Shown: positions 9,469 through 16,545 of the stretch, in pieces
How the letters are laid out: the number at the start of each line of letters is the position of its first letter
Numbering within the stretch: position 1 is the stretch's first letter
DNA from: Burkholderiaceae bacterium
GTDB lineage: Bacteria > Pseudomonadota > Gammaproteobacteria > Burkholderiales > Burkholderiaceae_B
NCBI GenBank assembly: GCA_030158305.1
Contig: JAOATE010000050.1
Coordinates: 62,001 to 126,000 of the forward strand
Reading direction: 5' to 3'
Length of the DNA stretch: 64,000 nt
Translations under genes and position numbers: made by a program
Notes under the pieces: model-generated
Told to the model about the DNA's origin: nothing
The model's database searches: none
What the model saw: the letters and a program-made list of their open reading frames with translations, nothing else

Positions 9469-10686
9469 CTACAGAAAGATCGTTTGTAATTCATTTAAAA
9501 ACCGCCAACCGGCATCAGTCGCTTGTAATCTTGAGGGATCCTCAGTGAGAAGTTTTTTCTGCCTGGCGAGTGCCAGCTTGGAAGAAATATCTGCATATTC
9601 AAGACCGGTTCTTTCGAAAAATAATTCTAGTGGTACCCCTTCCCTGAGACGGAGTGCGTTGAGCATGAACTCAAATGCAAAGTCCGAACGCTCGACTTGT
9701 CGTTCTTCAGAAATATGACTGCCGTTTCGCAAAAGGCTAGCTTGCATCCAGCTTTCTGGATTGCGTAACCGAATTTCGCGCCGAATACCGTCAGGAGCAG
9801 TGACCTTTCCGTGCGCACCGGGTCCCAAACCAAGATAGTCCCCGAATTTCCAATAATTGACATTGTGTCTTGCACGCGCGCCAGGCCGTGCAAACGCAGA
9901 CACCTCGTAGCGCTCGAAATCATGTTCAGCCAAAAGGGCTTCGATACCCTCCTCCATCTGCACGGCTACGTCTTCATCCGGTAATTCTGGTGGAAATTTG
10001 GCAAAAACCGTATTTGGCTCGAGCGTTAACTGGTAAATAGACAGATGTTCTGTTCCAAAAGACAGCGCATTACGTGCATCGTTCATAGAGTCTTGGAGAG
10101 ACTGGCCTGGCAAGGCGAACATTAAATCAAGATTGACCCGACTGACTGCGGACATTGCCATCTCAATCGCTTGCCTTGCTTGAAGACCATCATGAACGCG
10201 ACCTAGTTTTTTCAGCTGAATATCATTAAACGTTTGGATGCCAAGAGAAATGCGATTGACACCACTTTGAGCGTAGGATTTAAAACGCCCTGCCTCCGCT
10301 GCGCCGGGATTCGCCTCTAAAGTCACCTCTGCGTCCGGCCAAAGATTAAAGTGTGCTCTAAGCATTGCCATCAATCGATCCACGGCTGAAGCAGACAGTA
10401 AGCTTGGAGTCCCGCCACCAATAAAAACCGTGTGGACCTGACGTCCCCATACATTTGGCAGGGCTTGCTCGATGTCGGCCTGAAGCGCATCAAGATAACG
10501 GTCTTCGGGAATATCGCCTGAGGCTTCATGGGAGTTGAAGTCGCAATACGGACATTTGCGAATACACCATGGCACATGAATATAAAGAGAAAGTGGTGGA
10601 AGCGTTGTAAAAAGCGAGTGTGAACCCGCTGTTTTCGCAACAGCAGGCCTCCAGTTTTCAGCGCGAATCGGTATCGTTCGGGTCAT
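9469..10686 (-). CDS. hemW: HemW-like radical SAM heme chaperone
   Basis: 405-residue protein of the HemN-like radical SAM group, thought to insert heme into respiratory enzymes rather than oxidise coproporphyrinogen. The iron-sulfur motif is CIRKCPYCDFNSH (CxxxCxxC). The HemW-specific heme-binding sequence HNVNYWKFGDYLGLGPGAHG follows, and GGGTPSLL is the SAM-binding glycine motif. Oxygen-independent HemN instead has a longer N-terminal part. Its ATG overlaps the rdgB stop by 4 bases, indicating translational coupling. Confidence 0.92.
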   Translation of the reverse strand: MTRTIPIRAENWRPAVAKTAGSHSLFTTLPPLSLYIHVPWCIRKCPYCDFNSHEASGDIPEDRYLDALQADIEQALPNVWGRQVHTVFIGGGTPSLLSASAVDRLMAMLRAHFNLWPDAEVTLEANPGAAEAGRFKSYAQSGVNRISLGIQTFNDIQLKKLGRVHDGLQARQAIEMAMSAVSRVNLDLMFALPGQSLQDSMNDARNALSFGTEHLSIYQLTLEPNTVFAKFPPELPDEDVAVQMEEGIEALLAEHDFERYEVSAFARPGARARHNVNYWKFGDYLGLGPGAHGKVTAPDGIRREIRLRNPESWMQASLLRNGSHISEERQVERSDFAFEFMLNALRLREGVPLELFFERTGLEYADISSKLALARQKKLLTEDPSRLQATDAGWRFLNELQTIFL

Positions 10687-11297
10687 CCTAGCGTTACGCC
10701 TCGCTCTTTTAATTTAGACAGCAGGATTTTCATCGCCTGACCACGGTGGCTGACAGCATTTTTGATGGAAGGATTGAGCTCAGCCACAGTACAACCGTGT
10801 TCGGCAATATAAAAATGCGGGTCATATCCAAAACCGTTTTCACCTCTGGGCGTTTCTACGATTTCCCCAAACCAATTCGCTTCTGCAATGAGGGGTTGGG
10901 GGTCGTCTGGGTGAGTCAAAAAGACTAAGACTGCGACGTACCAAGCCCGACGGTCTGACACGTCTTGAAGTGCTTGCACCAACTTTTGATTATTGGCCAA
11001 GTCTGAGCGTGCACCATGCTCCGTCTGTGCAAAACGCGCTGAATAGATGCCTGGAGCGCCTTTAAGGGCACGTACACACAAACCTGAGTCATCCGCCAAT
11101 GCAGGTAAGCCAGAGAGCGCACTTGCATGACGGGCCTTGGCGAGCGCGTTTTCAACGAAAGTGGGATGCGGCTCTGGTGCCTCGCTAATATTGAGCGAGG
11201 CTTGAGGAATCACAGTCAACCCTAGGGGCTCGAGTAAAGCACTGAATTCCTTCAGTTTGCCAGCGTTGCCTGAGGCAAGAACAATAGAAGTCAACAT
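10683..11297 (-). CDS. rdgB: dITP/XTP pyrophosphatase (Ham1 family)
   Basis: Removes inosine and xanthosine triphosphates from the nucleotide pool, preventing their incorporation into DNA. It has 204 residues, starting with the typical IVLASGNAGKLKEFSALL. The catalytic and substrate segments ALADDSGLCVRALKGAPGIYSARFA and GFGYDPHFYI are intact, and the C-terminal SHRGQAM matches the family. It directly precedes hemW with a 4-base overlap. In many Burkholderiales rph lies just before rdgB; here about 4.4 kb of other genes separates them. Confidence 0.94.
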   Translation of the reverse strand: MLTSIVLASGNAGKLKEFSALLEPLGLTVIPQASLNISEAPEPHPTFVENALAKARHASALSGLPALADDSGLCVRALKGAPGIYSARFAQTEHGARSDLANNQKLVQALQDVSDRRAWYVAVLVFLTHPDDPQPLIAEANWFGEIVETPRGENGFGYDPHFYIAEHGCTVAELNPSIKNAVSHRGQAMKILLSKLKERGVTLG

Positions 11298-11349
11298 AAA
11301 TTAATCTTGAAACGTATCGGTGAAGGAAGCATGAGTCTTAAACTCAAAC

Positions 11350-12252
11350 TCACGATGCAGGAACATCCTCAATAAGCATATTGACCAGATCTCTTGCAAA
11401 ACTTGGCAATTGTTGAAGGTTTCTGACACATATCTGCAGCTTTCTTTCTGACCACTCATCCGAAAGACGAACAATCTTGATGTTGAGGCGTTGAGCATAT
11501 CGTTTTGCCACGAGCTCGGGCACAATACCGATACCAACCCCAGCTTCTATCATCCGGCAAACCGCTTCAAAACTCCCGACTTCAACACGAAAACGAAACG
11601 GATAGCCAAGCTTGTCAGCCGCCTGAATCAAAAATGCGTGAATGGCACTCCACTCAGAGAGACCGACATATTCATATGCCAGCGTATCGGAAAAAGCCAC
11701 TTCGTTTAGTGTGCTTAAGGGATGATCCACGGGCGCAACCAAGACAAGCCTATCCTCGCGATAAGGAATGTATTCAAGTTCAGATGAAGCAGGTTTGCCC
11801 GCAACGATGCCGATGTCTGCAGACCCCTCAGATACGGCTTTAATGACCAGATAGCTCAACCGTTCACGTAACTCCACTGTCACGTCAGGATGTGAGGCTA
11901 AAAAGCGACTTAACACAGCAGGCATAAACTCAGTCATGGCGGTCGTATTGGCCAGCATTCGCACTTGGCCTTTTATCCCGCGGGCATACTCGTGTATGTC
12001 ACCACGCAAATGGTCAATTTGTCGTAAAACCAAGCGAGCATGGCGTAAAAAAGCCTCACCGGAGGGGGTCAGTGTCACCCCTTGGCTATTGCGATGAAAA
12101 AGCCTAGTGCCAAAATGGTCTTCCAGGTTTTTGACACGATTGCTGGCAGCAGGAAGTGAAAGATGGGACTTTTCAGCACCACGCGTCAAGCTGCTTGCAT
12201 CGCCGATGTTGACGATTAGCTGCAAATCCGTCAGGTCAAAATGATTAGCCAT
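11350..12252 (-). CDS. LysR-family transcriptional regulator of the adjacent catabolic operon
   Basis: 300-residue LysR protein: an N-terminal winged helix-turn-helix (LTRGAEKSHLSLPAASNRVKNLEDHFGTRLFHR) and a periplasmic-binding-protein-like effector domain (IKGQVRMLANTTAM to VGIGIVPELVAKRYA). It diverges from the acyl-CoA dehydrogenase at 12369 across a 116-base gap, the standard arrangement of a LysR regulator and its target. It is therefore inferred to control the 12369-15735 operon in response to a pathway metabolite. Which metabolite cannot be read from the sequence. Confidence 0.88.
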   Translation of the reverse strand: MANHFDLTDLQLIVNIGDASSLTRGAEKSHLSLPAASNRVKNLEDHFGTRLFHRNSQGVTLTPSGEAFLRHARLVLRQIDHLRGDIHEYARGIKGQVRMLANTTAMTEFMPAVLSRFLASHPDVTVELRERLSYLVIKAVSEGSADIGIVAGKPASSELEYIPYREDRLVLVAPVDHPLSTLNEVAFSDTLAYEYVGLSEWSAIHAFLIQAADKLGYPFRFRVEVGSFEAVCRMIEAGVGIGIVPELVAKRYAQRLNIKIVRLSDEWSERKLQICVRNLQQLPSFARDLVNMLIEDVPAS

Positions 12253-12293
12253 AAGGTTGGCAGTCTCTTAATCAATGAAAAAGCCCGGGTTAA

Positions 12294-12317
12294 CCAAACG
12301 TCAATAGTCAAGTTTGG
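12294..12317. promoter_or_regulatory. candidate LysR operator in the divergent promoter region
   Basis: A perfect 6-base inverted repeat, CCAAAC (12294-12299) and GTTTGG (12312-12317) with a 12-base spacer, lies between the LysR gene and the acyl-CoA dehydrogenase gene. LysR proteins bind dyads of this size, but no strict T-N11-A box is obvious. A TATAAC at 12342-12347 could be the -10 of the plus-strand operon. Confidence 0.35.
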
Positions 12318-12368
12318 CGCCATGGGGCACAGTGTCGGCTGTATAACACTTGCCATCATAAGACAATC

Positions 12369-13529
12369 ATGAACGCCAACGTTGATCAGTACCAAGATAT
12401 CCGTGACGCAATTAGGGATCTGTGCAAGCAGTTTCCTGACGAATACTTTCGTAAAGTAGACGAAGTCCGAGGTTATCCCGAGGAATTTGTGAATGCCCTG
12501 ACTCAGGCTGGTTGGATGGCGGCTTTGATTCCTCAGGAATATGGCGGTTCTGGGCTCGGTTTGACCGAAGCATCCGTCATCATGGAAGAAATTAACCGTT
12601 GCGGCGGAAACTCGGGCGCCTGCCATGGCCAAATGTACAACATGGGTACTTTGTTGCGACATGGTTCGACAGAGCAAAAAAATCTCTATTTGCCCAAGAT
12701 TGCTGCGGGTGAATTGCGTTTGCAATCAATGGGCGTCACAGAGCCGACCACGGGAACAGACACGACCAAAATCAAAACGACGGCTGTTCGCAAAGGCGAT
12801 CGCTACGTCATTAATGGTCAAAAAGTATGGATTTCGCGGGTTCAACACTCAGATTTGATGATCCTGCTGGCTCGTACAACGCCTCTGGACCAGGTCACGA
12901 AAAAATCCGAAGGGATGTCGATTTTTATTGTTGACTTGCGTGATGCGATTGGTAAAGGTCTGACTGTTCGTCCAATTTTGAACATGGTGAACCATGAAAC
13001 CAACGAGTTGTTTTTTGACAATCTCGAAATTCCCGCCGAAAACCTGATTGGTGAGGAAGGTAAAGGTTTCAAATATATTCTTGATGGCCTGAATGCTGAG
13101 CGCGCCCTGATTGCGGCCGAATGTATTGGTGACGGTTACTGGTTTGTTGATCGTGTGTCAGCATACGTAAAAGATCGCATTGTGTTTGGTCGTCCGATTG
13201 GCCAAAACCAGGGTGTTCAGTTTCCAATCGCTCGTGCGCACATCAACGTCGAAGCGGCTAGTTTGATGCGCTATGAGGCATGCCGTTTGTTTGATGCTAA
13301 TTTGCCTTGCGGCGCACAAGCTAATATGGCAAAACTGCTTGCGGCAGATGCTTCTTGGGAAGCTGCAAACGCTTGTTTGCAATTCCACGGCGGCTTTGGT
13401 TTCGCTTGTGAGTATGACGTTGAGCGCAAATTCCGCGAAACGCGTCTCTACCAAGTCGCACCCATTTCCACGAACCTTATTTTGTCTTATGTCGCCGAGC
13501 ACATACTCGGTCTGCCACGTTCCTTCTAA
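12369..13529 (+). CDS. acyl-CoA dehydrogenase family protein
   Basis: 386-residue FAD-dependent alpha,beta-dehydrogenase of acyl-CoA thioesters. It shows the N-terminal helical domain, MGVTEPTTGTDTT and GQKVWISRVQHSD (FAD/substrate domain), DRIVFGRPIGQNQGVQFPIA and QFHGGFGFACEYDVERKFRETRLY. The usual C-terminal catalytic glutamate (YEGT) is replaced by YQVAPIST. E244 in NAERALIAA occupies the helix-G position used as the base by isovaleryl- and long-chain enzymes, so activity is likely retained. Substrate unknown. First gene of an operon with MmgE/PrpD and SDR proteins under the divergent LysR regulator. Confidence 0.88.
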   Translation: MNANVDQYQDIRDAIRDLCKQFPDEYFRKVDEVRGYPEEFVNALTQAGWMAALIPQEYGGSGLGLTEASVIMEEINRCGGNSGACHGQMYNMGTLLRHGSTEQKNLYLPKIAAGELRLQSMGVTEPTTGTDTTKIKTTAVRKGDRYVINGQKVWISRVQHSDLMILLARTTPLDQVTKKSEGMSIFIVDLRDAIGKGLTVRPILNMVNHETNELFFDNLEIPAENLIGEEGKGFKYILDGLNAERALIAAECIGDGYWFVDRVSAYVKDRIVFGRPIGQNQGVQFPIARAHINVEAASLMRYEACRLFDANLPCGAQANMAKLLAADASWEAANACLQFHGGFGFACEYDVERKFRETRLYQVAPISTNLILSYVAEHILGLPRSF

Positions 13530-13540
13530 AGGAGATATTG

Positions 13541-14932
13541 ATGACTGCTGCTCATTCCCAAGCTGGTGCAATCGTCTTGCATCCTAGCGCTGAACTTGCC
13601 AAGTTTTCCTCCGAACTCAAGTTTTCTGATATTCCTGAGTCTGTACGGATGCGCTGCGAGGATTTATTCCTGGATACGATGGCCTCGATTTTGGCTGGAT
13701 CGACTGCTCGGGCAGTAAAAGCCATGGGCAAATATGCCGAACTCATGGGCCCTGCCGATGGTAAGTCTGAAGATTTCGTGAATCGTCGCCTGACCTCCCC
13801 TGTTTTTGCTGCGATGGTCAATGCCGCAGCGGCTCACGTTGTCGAACAAGATGATGTGCATAATGGTTCGGTATTTCACCCCGCTGCCGTTGTTTTTCCT
13901 CCAGCACTGGCTGTTGCACAAGCAATCGGAGCCTCTGGTGAAGAGTTCATCACGGCTTCAGTCGCAGGTTATGAAGTCGGCATTCGTATTGGTGAATTCC
14001 TCGGTCGCTCCCATTACAAGATTTTTCATACAACGGGCACTGCGGGCACTGTCGCTGCGGCAGTTACAGTCGGACGATTGCTCAAGCTCAACCCAGAGCA
14101 AATGCTCAATGCGATCGGTTCTGCTGGCACAACAGCTTCTGGCCTGTGGGAATTTCTGCGTGACGCTGCGGACTCCAAACAATTACACACCGCTCATGCC
14201 GCTTCTGCAGGCATGACGGCTGCGTATTTGGCGAAAGACGGTTTTACAGGTGCACGCCGAATTCTTGAGGGTGTGCAGGGAATGGCTGCAGGTATGTCAA
14301 CCGATGCGGATCCCGCCAAACTGACGGACCGTTTGGGCTCGCGTTGGGCGCTTGCTGAAACCTCCTTTAAATATCATGCCTCTTGCCGTCACACACATCC
14401 TGCCGCTGACGCACTGCAATTTGCCATGAAGCAGCATGGTTTAAAAGCCAGTGATATTGCCTCTGTCGTGACCCATGTTCACCAAGGTGCGATTGATGTG
14501 CTGGGTCCTGTGACAGACCCACAGACAGTGCACCAATCAAAGTTTTCAATGGGAACTGTGTTGGCACTGATTGCCTTGCGTAACTCGGCTGACCTGGCTG
14601 GCTTTGATCAAGCACTCAAGGATGGTGCCGTAGCCGCCTTCCGTGACAAAGTGACGATGGAACTTGATGAAGAGGTTGATACTGCATATCCACAACGCTG
14701 GATTGGTAAGGTCACGGTTAAAACGACCGACGGTCGCAGCCTGAGTGGTCGTGTAGACGAGCCCAAAGGCGATCCAGGCAATACACTTTCACGTCCTGAA
14801 ATTGAAGAAAAGACATTGCGCCTAGGCACTTACCAAGGTGCGGCGACAGAGTCCCAAGTTAAAAAACTGACACAGACCGTTTGGGATATTCGCAAGCAAG
14901 CCAAGCTAGGACAGTTATTAGCCGCTGCTTAA
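13541..14932 (+). CDS. MmgE/PrpD family protein
   Basis: 463-residue member of the 2-methylcitrate dehydratase / cis-aconitate decarboxylase / iminodisuccinate epimerase superfamily. Typical features are the N-terminal helical segment VRMRCEDLFLDTMASILAGS, AAAHVVEQDDVHNGSVFHPAAVVFP, AGYEVGIRIGEFLG, FHTTGTAGTVAAAV and FKYHASCRHTHPAADALQ. The start is the ATG at 13541, preceded by AGGAG at 13530-13534; an in-frame TTG immediately before it is ignored. It begins 11 bases after the acyl-CoA dehydrogenase. There is no prpB or prpC nearby, so a standard methylcitrate role is not supported. The true reaction is unknown. Confidence 0.87.
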   Translation: MTAAHSQAGAIVLHPSAELAKFSSELKFSDIPESVRMRCEDLFLDTMASILAGSTARAVKAMGKYAELMGPADGKSEDFVNRRLTSPVFAAMVNAAAAHVVEQDDVHNGSVFHPAAVVFPPALAVAQAIGASGEEFITASVAGYEVGIRIGEFLGRSHYKIFHTTGTAGTVAAAVTVGRLLKLNPEQMLNAIGSAGTTASGLWEFLRDAADSKQLHTAHAASAGMTAAYLAKDGFTGARRILEGVQGMAAGMSTDADPAKLTDRLGSRWALAETSFKYHASCRHTHPAADALQFAMKQHGLKASDIASVVTHVHQGAIDVLGPVTDPQTVHQSKFSMGTVLALIALRNSADLAGFDQALKDGAVAAFRDKVTMELDEEVDTAYPQRWIGKVTVKTTDGRSLSGRVDEPKGDPGNTLSRPEIEEKTLRLGTYQGAATESQVKKLTQTVWDIRKQAKLGQLLAAA

Positions 14933-14942
14933 TAAAAAAAGA

Positions 14943-14962
14943 GCCGAGCCATCAGGCTCGGC
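14943..14962. terminator. perfect GC-rich hairpin flanked by A7 on both sides
   Basis: GCCGAGCC (14943-14950), loop ATCA, GGCTCGGC (14955-14962) is a perfect 8-bp stem between the MmgE/PrpD and SDR genes. On the plus strand it is followed by an A-tract, not a T-tract, so it is not an intrinsic terminator for the operon. Read on the minus strand it is followed by CTCTTTTTTT, so it would terminate antisense transcription. On operon RNA it may instead shape mRNA stability or differential expression. Confidence 0.6.
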
Positions 14963-14985
14963 CAAAAAAATGAGGAGACAACAAG

Positions 14986-15735
14986 ATGCGTTTAAAAAAT
15001 CAAGTCGCGATCGTGACAGGTGCCGCAAGTGGCTTTGGTGCTGAAATTGCTCGAAGCTTTGTACGCGAAGGTGCTCGTGTAGTGATTGCAGACCTCAATG
15101 AAGCGGGCGCACAAAAAGTTGCTGCCGAGATTGGTCAGGCAGCAGTAGCCGTCAAGTGCGATGTCAGTCAGCGTGCAGATATTGATCGGGCAGTCAAAAT
15201 GGCGCGCGAACATTTCGGTGATATTGATATCGTGGTCAATAACGCTGGCTTTACACACAAAAATCAGCCTTTTTTAGACGTTGATGAGGCGACTTACGAT
15301 CGTTGCTTTGATGTCAACGTCAAAGCCATTTATCACATGATCAATGCGGTCGTACCTGCGATGCGCGCGAAGAAGTCCGGTTGCATCATTAATATTGGAT
15401 CGACAGCCGGCTTACGTCCAAGGCCAGGTCTGACTTGGTACAACGCTTCTAAAGGGGCTGCGAACTTGCTCTCAAAGTCATTGGCTGTTGAGCTTGCCGG
15501 GGATAATATCCGCGTCAACGTTATTTGCCCTGTGATGGGTGACACTGGCATGCTGGGCGACTTTATGGGTGTGCCCGACACGCCAGAAAATCGAGCACGC
15601 TTCATCGCCACTATTCCGATGGGTCGATTGAGCGTACCAAAAGACATCGCGAATGCGGCAGTATTCTTAGCCTCCGAAGAAGCCTCATTTTTAACGGGGC
15701 TAGAATTGCCGGTCGACGGAGGACGTACGATCTAA
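14986..15735 (+). CDS. SDR family oxidoreductase
   Basis: 249-residue classical short-chain dehydrogenase using NAD(P). It has the TGAASGFG cofactor motif, D37 region VIADLN (acidic residue after beta-2, favouring NAD), NNAG, catalytic serine in NIGSTAGL and the YNASK active site. The C-terminal GLELPVDGGRTI closes the fold. A GAGGAG lies before the ATG. It is the third gene of the acyl-CoA dehydrogenase/MmgE-PrpD operon, probably oxidising a hydroxy-acid or hydroxyacyl intermediate, and is separated from the second gene by an unusual hairpin. Substrate unknown. Confidence 0.88.
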   Translation: MRLKNQVAIVTGAASGFGAEIARSFVREGARVVIADLNEAGAQKVAAEIGQAAVAVKCDVSQRADIDRAVKMAREHFGDIDIVVNNAGFTHKNQPFLDVDEATYDRCFDVNVKAIYHMINAVVPAMRAKKSGCIINIGSTAGLRPRPGLTWYNASKGAANLLSKSLAVELAGDNIRVNVICPVMGDTGMLGDFMGVPDTPENRARFIATIPMGRLSVPKDIANAAVFLASEEASFLTGLELPVDGGRTI

Positions 15736-15756
15736 GAGTTTAGAAAAACTCAAGAT

Positions 15757-15790
15757 GCCCGAAAAAGCTAGCTTTCTCGGGCTTTTTTTT
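15757..15790 (+). terminator. intrinsic terminator of the LysR-controlled operon
   Basis: GCCCGA-A-AAAGC, loop TA, GCTTT-C-TCGGGC (15757-15782) is a 12-bp near-perfect stem followed by eight Ts (15783-15790). It ends plus-strand transcription after the SDR gene. The downstream half overlaps the last codons of the convergent rph gene, which ends at 15768. Confidence 0.85.
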
Positions 15791-16508
15791 GTTTTTCTTT
15801 TAGAGTCAAAATCCCCTGTTCCGCGAGGCTGAGTAGAGCGTTGAGTTCGCTTCGGTCAAAAGCATGGCCCTCCGCTGTTCCCTGGACCTCGACGTAACGG
15901 CCTGCACCAGTCATGACAACGTTCATGTCAGCATCACAGCCCGAATCTTCGGGATAGTCCAGATCAAGTGTGGGCTGTCCGTTCACCATGCCGACTGAGA
16001 TTGCAGCAACAGAATCTTTGATTGGGTTTTGTGTAATGACACCTTTTGACAGTAAGCCCTCCACTGCATCGGCGACTGCAATCCATGCACCTGTAATGCT
16101 GGCGCAACGTGTGCCGCCGTCGGCTTGCAGAACGTCACAATCCACTTGAATGGTGCGTTCGCCCAGTGCCTCCATGTCGATGACCGCTCGCAAGCTACGA
16201 CCAATTAAGCGTTGAATTTCTTGTGTTCGACCGGACTGCTTGCCTCGTGCCGCTTCACGATCAGAACGTGTATGTGTCGCACGCGGCAGCATTCCGTACT
16301 CGGCAGTCACCCATCCCTGACCTTTTCCTTTCAAAAACGGGGGGACTTTTTCAAGTACGCTTGCAGTACAAAGGACTTGTGTTTCGCCCATACAAAACAA
16401 AACAGAACCTTCCGCATAACGCGTAAAGTTTCTCTGAACCTTGACGATTCGAAGTTCATCGAGATTTCTGCCCGAAAGGCGACCTTGGCTAATGCTAGTA
16501 TTTGACAC
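15768..16508 (-). CDS. rph: ribonuclease PH
   Basis: Phosphorolytic 3'-to-5' exoribonuclease that trims tRNA 3' ends; forms a hexameric ring. 246 residues, with hallmark segments [78 protein letters not shown] and [18 protein letters not shown]. The C-terminal tail [11 protein letters not shown] is encoded across the plus-strand terminator of the SDR operon. Upstream, ggt diverges at 16546 with only 37 bases between the two start codons. Confidence 0.95.
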   Translation of the reverse strand: MSNTSISQGRLSGRNLDELRIVKVQRNFTRYAEGSVLFCMGETQVLCTASVLEKVPPFLKGKGQGWVTAEYGMLPRATHTRSDREAARGKQSGRTQEIQRLIGRSLRAVIDMEALGERTIQVDCDVLQADGGTRCASITGAWIAVADAVEGLLSKGVITQNPIKDSVAAISVGMVNGQPTLDLDYPEDSGCDADMNVVMTGAGRYVEVQGTAEGHAFDRSELNALLSLAEQGILTLKEKQKKARES

Positions 16509-16545
16509 GTTGTGCTCTCACATTCATTGACGATCAGAAGGGACT

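Noticed and set aside
12231-12725. Minus-strand open frame across the LysR/ACAD promoter region and ACAD 5' part
   Set aside because: Antisense to a clear acyl-CoA dehydrogenase and overlapping the LysR start; no family resemblance.
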